Assembly (NCBI RefSeq): GCF_013035425.1
Contig: NZ_WQHX01000003.1
Span: 385,001 to 449,000 of the forward strand
DNA: 64,000 nt
DNA from: Ruegeria arenilitoris
GTDB lineage: Bacteria; Pseudomonadota; Alphaproteobacteria; Rhodobacterales; Rhodobacteraceae
Direction: 5' to 3'
The notes under the pieces: model-generated
Seen by the model: the letters and a program-made list of their open reading frames with translations, nothing else
What the model was told of the DNA's origin: nothing
The model's database searches: none
Position numbers and translations under genes: made by a program
In this document: positions 17,555 through 27,014 of the stretch, one piece after another
How positions within the stretch are numbered: position 1 is the stretch's first letter
How the letters are laid out: each line of letters starts with the position of its first letter

Positions 17555-18499
17555 ATGGCACAGTTGCGTGAAATTGGAACGACAGGAATAAAAATTCCTC
17601 GCATAGGGTTTGGGTCGACCGGCCTGGGAAGTATTCCCGAAATATACGGCTACGAAGTCGATGAAGATCGCGCGATTGATACAATTCGGGCAATACTTTC
17701 TGTACCCAATGCATTTCTGGACACATCGCGATGCTATGCGATGGGGCGCAGTGAGGAGCGTATTGGAAAAGTCATTCGCGAACTTGGTGGGTGGCCGGAT
17801 GGTCGAGTTCTTTCCACCAAATTGGATAGGAATATGGAAACAGGTGCTTTCGATGCATCTCAAGCTCGGAGATCATTCGAGGAGAGTCTGGAGGCGCTGG
17901 GTGTCAACCGCGTTGATATTCTTCACATTCACGATATCGAGTATTCCAACGATCTATCCGAGGTTACGGCAAGCGGTGGCGCTATCGACGAGTTATTCCG
18001 TATCAAAGAGGAAGGCTTGGCAACAGCGGTTGGGATCGCTGCGGGGCGGATCGATGTCATGATGCCAATTTTGAAGGACAGGGATTTCGACGTTGTCTTA
18101 ACACACAATAGGCACACTCTCGTAAACGATAACGCGGAACCATTGATCAAACTCGCAAGATCCCGGGGTGTTTCAGTCATAAATGCCGCACCTTTCTCTG
18201 GCGGTGCTTTGGCACGGGGGAGTGCGCTGCATCGGTTTTACGTTTATCGACCGGCGAATGACGAAATTCTTGAACCAATTCGCGCGGTTGAAGAGATTTG
18301 TGCGCGCCATGATATTCCAGCCGGCGCAGTGGCCCTGCAATATTCCTTGCAAGACGAAGATATTGCCTCGACCGTTTGCGGAGTCACGTGGCCTCAGCAC
18401 GTACAACAGGCAATGGAATGGGCGGAATGGCCAATCCCCGCAGCTGTTTGGGAAGAACTGGCAGAGCTCAACCGATCTTCGGCGGATCCGGAAGCTTAG
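17555..18499 (+). CDS. Aldo/keto reductase
   Basis: A 314-residue aldo/keto reductase with the catalytic tetrad Asp56, Tyr61, Lys89 and His126 in the usual spacing, and a length typical of the family. The closest named group is the D-threo-aldose/L-fucose/L-galactose 1-dehydrogenase type, which oxidises aldoses to lactones; the substrate here is not proven. A strong GGGGAGG site precedes the ATG. No operon partner is adjacent, though a lactone product would suit the amidohydrolase at 13807 (inference). Confidence 0.9.
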   Translation: MAQLREIGTTGIKIPRIGFGSTGLGSIPEIYGYEVDEDRAIDTIRAILSVPNAFLDTSRCYAMGRSEERIGKVIRELGGWPDGRVLSTKLDRNMETGAFDASQARRSFEESLEALGVNRVDILHIHDIEYSNDLSEVTASGGAIDELFRIKEEGLATAVGIAAGRIDVMMPILKDRDFDVVLTHNRHTLVNDNAEPLIKLARSRGVSVINAAPFSGGALARGSALHRFYVYRPANDEILEPIRAVEEICARHDIPAGAVALQYSLQDEDIASTVCGVTWPQHVQQAMEWAEWPIPAAVWEELAELNRSSADPEA

Positions 18500-18615
18500 A
18501 ACGAGATTCATCTGGGGCCGCTTTTTGAACAAAGCCACCTCTCAGTTAATTTCAAGCTCGGACAATTAGTCGACACGCCGAGGTAATCCGGCCACTGACC
18601 GAAAGGAAATTTACG

Positions 18616-19239
18616 ATGTTGAGGAAATGCTTATTGGTATTTGCCGTACTCCCCATGCCGGCTCTTTCAGATATCTCTGACGAGGCGAACGCTTGTATTG
18701 ATGAGTTAATATCCCGCTTCGGGAATGTCGGTGGAGAGGTTCTTGGTCAAGAATTCAGCGAAGCCGCCATTATGGTGCGGCTTCGCGATGGAAATGGTTT
18801 TGAATACGAATGCATCGTTTGGTCTGGGCCCGAAGTTGCTGATCTGCGGCGCGTTGATGAAAACGCCGAAAAGGGCGACGATGGAGAAGGCGCGATGGAC
18901 GGAGCGCCTGCGTCAGCGCTGACAGTATCTGGGGATCAGGTTGTAAAGTTCGACGCAGGCACAAGCGGCACCACCATAAGTGCGACACTACAAGCGGATA
19001 CCACGGTTCGCTACGTCCTGGGCGCAAGCGATGGTCAATTTCTGAACGTAAACGTCGGATCACGCGGCGGAGCTTTGGACTATAAAATATTTAATCCCGA
19101 CGGCTCTTTGCTGTTAGACCTGATTTCTTCGGACACTCCATATCAAGGCCAGCTATGGCAATCGGGCGAGCACGTAATTGAGGTTGTTAACGAGGGTTCT
19201 CAACCGGTTACCTTTGATATCGGGATCGGCATAAACTAG
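18616..19239 (+). CDS. Exported protein with C-terminal beta (PPC-like) domain, unknown function
   Basis: A 207-residue protein with an N-terminal signal peptide (about 18 residues, cleavage near ALS-D). An N-terminal part (20-85) with two Cys is followed by an acidic linker and a C-terminal beta-rich region (about 105-207) with GTSGTTISATL and LDYKIFNPDGSLL, which resembles bacterial pre-peptidase C-terminal domains. A GAAAGGAAA ribosome site supports the ATG. It is monocistronic, 116 bp after the aldo/keto reductase. No function is assigned. Confidence 0.7.
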   Translation: MLRKCLLVFAVLPMPALSDISDEANACIDELISRFGNVGGEVLGQEFSEAAIMVRLRDGNGFEYECIVWSGPEVADLRRVDENAEKGDDGEGAMDGAPASALTVSGDQVVKFDAGTSGTTISATLQADTTVRYVLGASDGQFLNVNVGSRGGALDYKIFNPDGSLLLDLISSDTPYQGQLWQSGEHVIEVVNEGSQPVTFDIGIGIN

Positions 19240-19339
19240 CGCGGATTGATTGTGTTTCTGCTCTAGCCATAGCGACATCTGCCGAGTTTGTTGGAACTTG
19301 TCAGATTAATCTTCCGAGAGAGCTCACACCGTAGATTAT

Positions 19340-19870
19340 ATGTCTATCAGTTTGGCTATATGCGGCTATCCGATGTGGGCCAAAGAACTCTACGGGTTTG
19401 CGGACCATGTTCCGGAAACCGAGGAATACGGGGTGAAAAGCTTCGTCTATCGAGCACGGCAACCTTTCGTGCCCGAGAAGATTATGGCCGTACTCAACGG
19501 TGAATTGCCCGGCGTGATCCGGGCCAAGGGGCATTTCTGGATTGCCACCCGCCCAGATTGGGTAGCGGAATTTTCACTTGCCGGCGCTCTGTCCTCGGTC
19601 AAACCGCTTGGCACTTGGTGGGCCACTGTTCCAGAGGATCGACGCCCTGATCACGAAAGCGCACGGGCGTACATGCAAGTACATTGGCAAGAACCCTGTG
19701 GTGACCAGCGCCAGGAAATCGTGTTTATCGGGACCGGTATCGATTGGCCCGCGTTGAAAGCCCGGCTGGACGCGGCATTGCTTCCTGCGCTTGTTGCGGG
19801 TCGACCAGATGATTTACCGGACCTGCCCGATCCCTTTCCAATGTGGCGTCGCGCCGAGGTGGCAGCATGA
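19340..19870 (+). pseudogene. C-terminal remnant of CobW/ZigA-type GTPase metallochaperone
   Basis: A 176-codon frame that matches only the C-terminal CobW_C part of COG0523 GTPases, from MWAKELYGFADHVPETEEYG (residue 12 on) through FWIATRPDW and QEIVFIGTG. The N-terminal GTPase with its P-loop and zinc-binding CxCC, about 250-290 residues, is missing, and the first 11 codons look unrelated. Intact members supply zinc to client enzymes under zinc limitation. The stop overlaps the DUF1826 start (ATGA), so the 3' part of an original two-gene operon has survived. It may still be translated as a domain fragment. Confidence 0.8.
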
Positions 19871-20520
19871 TTTATGCTCGAGAAGCCGTTAAGGACGCGG
19901 CAATCGGAGCTGGAGTCGCAGAAACGCCAGAGGGTCTGACAACGATTCATCATCCAGGTTGTGCCGCTGTGCTTTGGCGTCGAAAGCCTTTGAACCGCTT
20001 TCAATCTTGGATTGACGGCTTGCCATCAGAATACCTGCCCCAAGCACGATTGATCCTGCGCCCGAAAGCGGTTCGGCAGGCAGTTTCTGAGATATGCGAA
20101 GCAGCGGAAACTCCAAAGGGAACCAAATGTGATCGCCTGATTGAGGATGTGGATGCACTATCGGACATCTTCGCAAATGTAATGGTTACGGAATGGCTGC
20201 GCCTGCGCTTAGATGTCGTGACCACGAACGCCTGTCGCAGGTTTCACATTGATGCCGTAACTGCGCGTCTCGTTTGTACATACCGCGGGACGGGCACACA
20301 ATATGGTGTCTCCAGCAACGGAGCAGATCCGAGTCGCGTCTTCACTGTTCCTACTGCCACTCCAATTCTGTTGCGCGGAACGCGCTGGCCTGAGCAGCCG
20401 AAGTCGGGACTTTTGCACCGTTCGCCACCGATTGAAGGTTCCGGAGAAACCCGGCTTGTGCTTGTCCTGGACCCGGTCGTCGGGCCCAACAGCAAATTCG
20501 AACAAGTGTTGATTGATTAA
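19867..20520 (+). CDS. DUF1826 family protein
   Basis: A 217-residue protein of the DUF1826 family, which in proteobacteria is usually encoded directly after a COG0523/CobW GTPase and is often part of the Zur regulon. The ATG at 19867 overlaps the TGA of the CobW remnant by four bases. Conserved features include the central RFHID(A/V) and a C-terminal HRSPP segment, with His residues that could bind metal. The full length seems present, but its GTPase partner is truncated, so its expression and role are uncertain. Confidence 0.8.
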   Translation: MIYAREAVKDAAIGAGVAETPEGLTTIHHPGCAAVLWRRKPLNRFQSWIDGLPSEYLPQARLILRPKAVRQAVSEICEAAETPKGTKCDRLIEDVDALSDIFANVMVTEWLRLRLDVVTTNACRRFHIDAVTARLVCTYRGTGTQYGVSSNGADPSRVFTVPTATPILLRGTRWPEQPKSGLLHRSPPIEGSGETRLVLVLDPVVGPNSKFEQVLID

Positions 20521-20802
20521 CCCAGCAAAGCACTGCAAATCGCCAAGAAGTATGGCCGCGGTTGATATTAGGAAGGCACCGTTACTCGCACTAGTTAAAC
20601 AACTGATCAGCTTGTCCGCACAGCAGTCGTTGGGAGCACGTCCAGCAACCATCCTCTTGAGGTCCAAATTGCGCATCAAATTTGGAGGTGAGCTACGATC
20701 ATTGGCGCAGCCAAAATTCAAGAGATTTGGCCTCTATCAGCATACCATGCTAGCGTCCTTGAAAAGGATTGTTCAAAGTACGCTGGATACAAGAGGTGCA
20801 CT

Positions 20803-21162
20803 ATGACTGCCACGTTATACGATCGACTGGGTGGAACGGACGGTATACGACGAATAGCCGACGTTCTGGTCGACAATCACTCCAGAAACCCGGTTGTCGC
20901 AGCGCGATTTGCAGGAACCGATATGGTACATCTCAAACAAATGGCAGGAGACTTCTTCATAGCTGGTTCTGGCGGACCTGAGATTTATTCAGGAAAAGAC
21001 ATGATCACGGCGCATCAACATATGAACATTAGCGGAGATGAGTTTGTCGCGGTTCTAGACGACGCTATGAACGCCCTGAAAGAAAACAATGTTGGTCAGC
21101 GGGAACAAGAAGAGGTTTTGTATATTCTGTATAGCCTCAAGGACCAAGTTGTCGGAATCTGA
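20803..21162 (+). CDS. Group 1 truncated haemoglobin
   Basis: A 119-residue 2-on-2 globin. LYDRLGGTDGIRRI at the start and AHQHMNISGDEF around His71 (the proximal F8 haem ligand) are diagnostic. In the B helix the usual Phe-Tyr pair (B9/B10) is replaced by Leu-Val at residues 22-23, so the tyrosine that stabilises bound oxygen is absent. This points to different ligand handling, or to a haem or NO-sensing role (inference). AGAGGTG precedes the ATG. It is monocistronic. Confidence 0.88.
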   Translation: MTATLYDRLGGTDGIRRIADVLVDNHSRNPVVAARFAGTDMVHLKQMAGDFFIAGSGGPEIYSGKDMITAHQHMNISGDEFVAVLDDAMNALKENNVGQREQEEVLYILYSLKDQVVGI

Positions 21163-21531
21163 GCTTTGGGAAAACCGATAAGTTTTGGCGAAAATAGAAT
21201 CTTAACATTGCCTTCTCTTTTTACGAATCTTGCGTTCGCCAATACTGAATGATCGACTTCGCTGGGCTTGTTTCTAAAGCGCGTTGAAATTCCTGCTCGC
21301 GTTATCAGCAAGCCGGCAAGCAGTTAATGCTAGTCAATGGATCGAATTGAATTCAGCGGATGCATAGATATGCCGCCTGCGACGCAATATGCGCCTACAA
21401 ACAAGAACTTTTAAAAGAAGTTCTGAACAAAAAAATACATCCAAAGCATTATGCAAATTCCGAAAAACTCATTTGGAAGCATCTCTATAATCGATGGCAC
21501 CATGGATGGAGGTCACATCGAACTGCTTCTC
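21163..21531. other. Gene-free stretch, convergent region
   Basis: The gap lies between the haemoglobin gene (+) and the sulfotransferase (-), which converge. Composition becomes AT-richer. No open frame with domain similarity, and no strong hairpin with a T-tract, was seen. Confidence 0.5.
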
Positions 21532-22515
21532 CTAGTCATCAATCAAAAGACCAGATTCCTTTTCAACAAAGTACCTGTTCTCGACGTACAAGTTTGTAGC
21601 TTGATACTTATGCCGAAGTTTGACCCTATCGTGGTCATTCAGCAAACTGTGCGCACTGCTACTTTCAAAGCCAAGTTTTGTCATTGAACGATCAAGTCGC
21701 AAGGCCCAGCTACGAAATCGCGCTGATCCGAACGGCAAACAATTTGCGAGGCGTTGAAGGTTAATTGCTCGCGCCGATGCGGATTGCCTTTCTTTTTCTG
21801 CAAAGCTGAAGTCATCAGTAAAATCCACACCTAGTTCATCAAGAAAGGACTCAACGATGCTTGGTTTTTCTCTCTCGAACGATTTAACAATGAGGCGGTC
21901 AGATTCTATTACAGATTCTAATTTTTGTAGCCTGGCTTTATGATCCAGAGCATCAACACTTTCAGAATCTAGTATTGATTTAGGCCAAGGATTCCCCCCG
22001 CGCTTCAAGCCCTCGGTAAAAAGTGAAACTAGCAGATCATCTTGCCGCCGAAGGTATAGAACCCAAGACCGATCGGCATTGACAAATATGCGGCGCAAGT
22101 CCTGGTACACGAACGAGCCTGTTACGGCCGGTCGCGCAAGCACTTCAGAGGATATTACCACCAGATTGGGTTGATGTTCATCTATCTCGCTCTGAATCGC
22201 CTGGACGTGAGCAGTGACTTTATCCGTATTCTTGTCGAAGAGGTCCATTACCAAGGGATGATGAAAAATTAACAAACGACTTCGATCGCTAAGTTCAGGT
22301 CCGTTCAAAAACCTTCTGCCGCCGGTCGGATACAATATTCCTTGTTCTTTCAAAGAGCCTGAGTTTTTCTGCAGGAATGTCTGGATTGAGGTGGTTCCAG
22401 TTTTATGCGGGCCGATGTGAAAAAAAACATGGCCATCAAATCTAATTTGAGAGGGAGAGCCTGACTTCATAGTAAGATTTTGGTTTCCTATACCAAGTTG
22501 GCGTAACCCAAACAT
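21532..22515 (-). CDS. Sulfotransferase-family protein
   Basis: A 327-residue protein with the PAPS-binding 5'-phosphosulfate loop (GPHKTGTTSIQ, residues 35-45) near the N-terminus and a later SWVLYLRRQDD segment matching the 3'-phosphate site. Roseobacters use such enzymes to sulfate surface carbohydrates. No glycan cluster is adjacent, and the gene is more AT-rich than the operons around it, which suggests separate acquisition. Neither the ATG at 22515 nor the one at residue 16 (22470) has a clear ribosome site, so the start is uncertain. Confidence 0.82.
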   Translation of the reverse strand: MFGLRQLGIGNQNLTMKSGSPSQIRFDGHVFFHIGPHKTGTTSIQTFLQKNSGSLKEQGILYPTGGRRFLNGPELSDRSRLLIFHHPLVMDLFDKNTDKVTAHVQAIQSEIDEHQPNLVVISSEVLARPAVTGSFVYQDLRRIFVNADRSWVLYLRRQDDLLVSLFTEGLKRGGNPWPKSILDSESVDALDHKARLQKLESVIESDRLIVKSFEREKPSIVESFLDELGVDFTDDFSFAEKERQSASARAINLQRLANCLPFGSARFRSWALRLDRSMTKLGFESSSAHSLLNDHDRVKLRHKYQATNLYVENRYFVEKESGLLIDD

Positions 22516-22842
22516 ATGGCAATTTGCGCATGCAAAGAAGTGTGTTCAGTTCGATTACTGCATGCGATTTTGGTTAACGGTGAGCACTTTACGGTCGAAC
22601 TGGCAGAAAGCTTTCGTCCACTCAGGTTTCGCATCGAACCCCCGCTGTCATAAGTTGTTAGGCTGCGGTGCAGCCTTTCCTGTTATCAGTTGCGCGCGAA
22701 GTGCTTGGTTATCCGAAAAGTATGGAACGCGTCGAGAAATTGGTTAAATCCGCGTTGGATGCGTTCAACTGACACGTAAACGGGCCTCGGGACAGTAGAA
22801 TTCAATAGCTCCTTTTCAAAGGCTGCTCTATTGGAGTCTGTT
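22516..22842. promoter_or_regulatory. Divergent intergenic region
   Basis: This stretch separates the divergent sulfotransferase and DMT transporter genes and should hold both promoters. A short hairpin (AGGCTGC/GCAGCCT around 22662-22678) is the only structured element noticed. No coding signal is convincing. Confidence 0.35.
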
Positions 22843-23757
22843 ATGGCGATCACACCCATTATTCAGAAAAAAGAGGTTCTGCCTGAACGGCAAACGGACA
22901 GTGTGCGTGGCATCGCTTTAATGGCCTTTGGCATGTTTCTGTTCTCTGCCGTTGATACGATGGGAAAGTTCCTTACAGAAACTGTCCACCCCATACAGAT
23001 CGTGTGGTTCCGCCAACTCGGGTTGTTTCTGGGGGTTGTCGTTTTGATTTCAATTCAGGGCACGGGGGTTTTGTCTTCGAAAAACCCCAAACTTCAAATC
23101 GGACGTGGCGCTTTGGCGGCATGTTCTGCAACGCTATTCATTGTTGGTGTAAGCTATGTTCCCCTTGCGGACGCAGTTGCGATTACTTTCGTTGCGCCTT
23201 TCATCGTGACGGTAATGGGAGCGCTAATTCTGCGTGAGCAAGTGGGTATCCGCAGATGGTCTGCGGTCGTGATTGGTTTTCTTGGAACTTTAATCGTTAT
23301 CAGGCCCGGAATGGGTGTTATCCATCCAGCGTCGATTTTATTAATAGTTGCCGCGTCCGCTTTTGCCATGAGACAGGTATTATCGCGAATACTTGCTGGC
23401 GAAGACAGAACACGAACTACGGTTGCGTATACAGCCATCGTATCTTGGGGTCTTTTGACCCTTCCATTACCTTTTGTCTGGCAAACACCATCGAGCGGGT
23501 TGGATTTGGTTTTGCTGTTGGGCATGGCGGTCCTAGCAGCCGCAGCCGAAGTCCTCGTCATTATGGCGCTGGACGCTGCTCAGGCAGTCGTTGTGGCTCC
23601 TGTTCAATACAGCTTGCTCATTTGGGGCACCATTTATGGCTTCTTCGTATTCGGGCAACTGCCAGACTCATGGACCTGGCTGGGCGCAGCGATCATTGTT
23701 GCAACAGGTTTGTACACCCTGAACCGTGAAAGGCTTGCTTTGCGAACTCGTAGATAG
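22843..23757 (+). CDS. DMT-superfamily (EamA) transporter
   Basis: A 304-residue membrane protein with about ten hydrophobic helices and the two EamA repeats (about residues 25-155 and 170-300), typical of drug/metabolite exporters related to RhaT/YdcZ. The second repeat contains EVLVIMALDAAQAVVVAPVQY. The ATG at 22843 is preceded by TTGGAG with good spacing; an in-frame TTG four codons earlier is less likely. The substrate is unknown, and it is not linked to an operon. Confidence 0.88.
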   Translation: MAITPIIQKKEVLPERQTDSVRGIALMAFGMFLFSAVDTMGKFLTETVHPIQIVWFRQLGLFLGVVVLISIQGTGVLSSKNPKLQIGRGALAACSATLFIVGVSYVPLADAVAITFVAPFIVTVMGALILREQVGIRRWSAVVIGFLGTLIVIRPGMGVIHPASILLIVAASAFAMRQVLSRILAGEDRTRTTVAYTAIVSWGLLTLPLPFVWQTPSSGLDLVLLLGMAVLAAAAEVLVIMALDAAQAVVVAPVQYSLLIWGTIYGFFVFGQLPDSWTWLGAAIIVATGLYTLNRERLALRTRR

Positions 23758-24015
23758 GTCATTAAGATTTTAGGAGTTTCAAAGATCGATCATGGGATGG
23801 CTTGTTACATAAGTCGAAAGCGTGATGGGCAATGCGCCTGATTTGCGACGACGCAACTGTATCTCGTCCATTTTTGGAAAACCGAGCGCTGCCGAGCAAA
23901 GACTGTCCGTTAGTTTGTTTCAAAAATGAAATGCAGTATAAAAGCTCCAAAACCGCTTAGGCGTTTTTCCAAGCTGTTTAAGAGGCTGCGCTTACACCGT
24001 TCGAAGGCTCAGCGG

Positions 24016-24189
24016 TCAACGATTTTTCCCGAACCTCGTGACCAGTGAAAAGCAAATGGCGGCGAAAACCCCCATTAGGATACTGAAGCCCAGATTTGGC
24101 AGAAATGAACCACCCATTCCAGTAATCCAGCCTACAAAAAATACTGCCGCAAATACCACAGCTCCATAGATAAGCGATTTATGTTTCAC
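24016..24189 (-). CDS. Small two-helix membrane protein, unknown
   Basis: A 57-codon frame starting GTG at 24187-24189 and ending TGA at 24016. The product VKHKSLIYGAVVFAAVFFVG continues with WITGMGG, a second hydrophobic helix (NLGFSILMGVFAAICFSLV) and a basic tail (TRFGKNR). The clean pair of membrane helices flanked by charged ends makes it look like a real small protein. An AAGGCGGG sequence 7-14 bp upstream is a fair ribosome site. No family was recognised. Confidence 0.5.
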   Translation of the reverse strand: MKHKSLIYGAVVFAAVFFVGWITGMGGSFLPNLGFSILMGVFAAICFSLVTRFGKNR

Positions 24190-24523
24190 TGGAAGCCCGC
24201 CTTGTTAAAGGATTCTTTCAAAACAATTCACCATAAACCATTAGATCATTCGATATAAGCCGTTGTAAAGGTTCCGGGTCGGGCACGTGTTGGGTCAGTT
24301 CAGAATGCGAGGCATTGTGTAAGCTCTCGACGAATGGATCCTGCAATAAACTCGCGCGGATTTCTCCAGGGTCCGCTGCTTCAATGGTCTGAAAAAAAGA
24401 GCATTCTCGAACGAACTAGTCAGCTAAATGCTTTGGGTGGAAAACAATTATTTAAAGGTGGCCCGTTATTTCCAACGGCATTTTTTGAATGTCAAGAGCC
24501 TATTTTGGATTTAGACTTACATA
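24190..24523. other. Gene-free stretch
   Basis: Between the small membrane protein (-) and the CBU_0592-like gene (+), so it is a divergent upstream region. Open frames here show no recognisable domain. No palindrome or clear promoter was found. Confidence 0.4.
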
Positions 24524-24775
24524 ATGATTGCCGAACTTACCCTAATCGACTGGATTGGCGTGCTTGGATCGCTTTTGATTGCAGGCGCTTATTTAGCTGT
24601 CTCTCGTGGCTGGGTCGATGCGCGCAAGCCGGGGTTCAATCTCCTCAACCTTTCAGGAGCTCTGCTCATTCTTTTGTCGCTCTGGTATCGACCTAATGCG
24701 GGAGCAATTTTGATTGAAGTGCTTTGGGTCGGCATTGCGATCACGGCTCTTGTGCGTTGGACCTTTAGACGTTGA
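24524..24775 (+). CDS. CBU_0592-like small membrane protein
   Basis: An 83-residue protein with three hydrophobic helices (about residues 7-27, 40-56 and 59-76) and the GFNLLNLSGALLILLSL core typical of the small CBU_0592-type inner-membrane family. Its function is unknown. It converges with the amidohydrolase that ends 77 bp downstream. No strong ribosome site is seen before the ATG. Confidence 0.7.
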   Translation: MIAELTLIDWIGVLGSLLIAGAYLAVSRGWVDARKPGFNLLNLSGALLILLSLWYRPNAGAILIEVLWVGIAITALVRWTFRR

Positions 24776-24852
24776 AAATGTGATCTATGGGATTGGACTT
24801 CCGCAGTGTCCACAGGGCGGTCACCGAAGATTCAATCGCATCTTGAATTGAA

Positions 24853-26205
24853 TCAGCCTCCGAACGCGTTTTTGTAAATAATGCCATCCTTCATGATAAT
24901 CAGAAAGTTCGCTTCTGGGTCGACCAACAGATTGATGTCCTCAACCGGATTGCCTTCAACAAGTATCAAATCTGCATATGCTCCCGCTTTAATCACGCCA
25001 AGCGGGCCTTGCTGATATGGGTTTCGCGGTCCTGACATCTCCACAAGTTTTGCCGTGTTATATGTGGCCTGTTGCAAGACTTCTGCCCCAGACCACCAAC
25101 GACCACGGCGCTCGAACTCAAGGTTTTGCATTGCCATCAACTCCGGAGCTCCGAACAGGTCCACACCGAAAGCAATCGGAAGGTCGTACTTTTTGATCAA
25201 AGCCACATAGTTTTCGACATTATCGCGCAGTGGCGCTCCCTTTTCGATAGTAGCGGGATCGCCTGCAGCCAACATGTTCTCATCCGGTGTGAAGATCAGA
25301 AACTGCGGATTGAGGATGGCCCCGGCGTCGCGTATGGCGCGAATGGTCTCCTCCTCAAAAATCATGTTGCCGTGATCGATGCTTTTTACCCCGCCTTCAA
25401 GTGCCCGGATGACAGACTCATCAGTGTAAGCGTGAACGATGACGTATGTGTTCCAGTCCTCAGCAGCTTCCACAGCGGCGCGAATTTCTTCGGGACTGTA
25501 GTGGGTTGTATCCAGAGGATCATATGGAGTCGAGTTGCCTCCACCCAGACTGATCTTAACCTGAGTTGCCCCGAGGCGCAGCACCTCGCGAGTGGCCGCC
25601 CGTACCTCAGATACTCCGTCGGCAATGAACGACCACTCCCGCTCAAAAACAGTACGATCACTTCGTTGTCTGTGGTGGGTGTCATTGTATAAACGGAAAT
25701 CGAAGTGGCCGGACGTTTGACCGATCCAGTGTCCTGAACTAAAGATGCGCGGTCCGGGAACGATCCCCTCGTCTATGGCCTGGGCTATGCCGTAGGATGG
25801 GCCGCCCGCATCCCGCAACGTCGTAAAGCCCCGCATCAGCATTCGTTCCGCTTCGCGCGTTACCAGAGCGCCCGTGTATGACCAGTGAAGGTTATATGCT
25901 AAGGCCAAGGGCGAGGTCGGAAGCATGATGTGGTTGTGACCGTCTATCAGGCCTGGGATCAAAGTCCGTCCTTGACCGTCAATGACTACCGCATTGTTCG
26001 GTTCCATTGGATCGGTCGAGACCTTGGCTATCAAATTGCCCTCGACAAGGACGTTGGCGTTCTCAATGACCGCCGCATTTTCACTATCAAAAACGTCGAC
26101 ATTGACAAACAGGGTTCGCGGCTGGCTGTCTTGAGCGGACGCTCCGAAAGCCAACAAGGCTGTAAGCATAGCTGGGAGAAATGCCAGTACTGAAACTATA
26201 GTCAT
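24853..26205 (-). CDS. Exported amidohydrolase (imidazolonepropionase/prolidase-like, COG1228)
   Basis: A 450-residue metal-dependent hydrolase with a signal peptide (cleavage near ASA-Q, residue 24). Metal ligands visible: His90 and His92 (DGHNH), the Lys of VKISLGGG, the His of IVHAYTDE and SIDHGNM, and the Asp of FGVDLFG. Exported relatives cleave dipeptides such as Xaa-Pro or other amides, so peptide or amide hydrolysis in the periplasm is likely. It is clearly paralogous to the protein at 35088-36506, and both end KDG(I/V)(I/V)YKN. The start at 26203-26205 gives the signal peptide; further upstream codons would not. Confidence 0.88.
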   Translation of the reverse strand: MTIVSVLAFLPAMLTALLAFGASAQDSQPRTLFVNVDVFDSENAAVIENANVLVEGNLIAKVSTDPMEPNNAVVIDGQGRTLIPGLIDGHNHIMLPTSPLALAYNLHWSYTGALVTREAERMLMRGFTTLRDAGGPSYGIAQAIDEGIVPGPRIFSSGHWIGQTSGHFDFRLYNDTHHRQRSDRTVFEREWSFIADGVSEVRAATREVLRLGATQVKISLGGGNSTPYDPLDTTHYSPEEIRAAVEAAEDWNTYVIVHAYTDESVIRALEGGVKSIDHGNMIFEEETIRAIRDAGAILNPQFLIFTPDENMLAAGDPATIEKGAPLRDNVENYVALIKKYDLPIAFGVDLFGAPELMAMQNLEFERRGRWWSGAEVLQQATYNTAKLVEMSGPRNPYQQGPLGVIKAGAYADLILVEGNPVEDINLLVDPEANFLIIMKDGIIYKNAFGG

Positions 26206-26549
26206 TATTTGAAACCATTCGAATATGTTCGGCCAATCTGCAGCATTACCTGCGGGTTCCCCTGAGTCAAACTTGTCACTTGCTATGGCAGCTCTGCTCG
26301 AACGCACGTTTCCACTCTCTAAACCTGTCGCGTCCTCGACAACGTTCAATTTCTGTAAACGAACTTCCACCAGCCCTCGCAAGTTACTGTGAAGGTTTGC
26401 TTAGCGTCCATCGGGGAGTTTTAGCGACCAACACATCGACCTAGAAAACTACACCCTTTTTATGAGAGAGTTCCGTAAACGCCAAAGCGGGCGATGCATC
26501 CGGTTGAATCTGGCCGCGCTGGCGATCTAAATCGGAATTGGAGACGACA

Positions 26550-27014
26550 GTGAGTGGTGAAGAGAACAAACCCACCCCGGCACATGTGGAACTAGACCCC
26601 GATCACGAAGATGCCATCGTTCGATGGTGTAACCGCATGATCCGTCACGGCGTTAGGGCATTGTCAGTGCTAATGCTCGGCATCATCCTGCTGGCTATTA
26701 TTGACGCTGGTTTCACAACATTTCAGAAGTTGTTGGAACCACCTGTTTATATCTTAGAGGTCAGCGATCTTCTCGCGGTTTTCAGTGCTGTGCTGGTCGT
26801 TCTTATCGCGATAGAGATTTATACAAATATTACTCTCTATTTGACTGCCGACGTCATCCACATCAAGCTTGTTGTCGCGACAGCCTTAATGGCGGTAGCT
26901 CGAAAAATCATCACACTTGACGACAAAAATTTGGAGCCCCAATACTTTCTTGGTTACGCAGCGATTGGCCTTGCGTTGGGCGTAACTTACTGGCTGATAG
27001 ATAGAAAACCGTAA
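26550..27014 (+). CDS. PsiE-like phosphate-starvation-inducible membrane protein family
   Basis: A 154-residue protein with about four membrane helices and the RHGVRALSVLMLGIILLAI start and YTNITLY segment characteristic of PsiE-family proteins. Function in the family is unknown; E. coli psiE responds to phosphate and carbon supply. A GGAG six bases before the GTG at 26550 favours that start over the TTG at 26538. It is divergent from the amidohydrolase. Confidence 0.75.
   Translation: MSGEENKPTPAHVELDPDHEDAIVRWCNRMIRHGVRALSVLMLGIILLAIIDAGFTTFQKLLEPPVYILEVSDLLAVFSAVLVVLIAIEIYTNITLYLTADVIHIKLVVATALMAVARKIITLDDKNLEPQYFLGYAAIGLALGVTYWLIDRKP

Noticed and set aside
20521-20806. 97-codon plus-strand frame between DUF1826 and haemoglobin genes
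   Set aside because: No ribosome site, no recognisable domain, and it overlaps the haemoglobin ribosome site and start; treated as non-coding.
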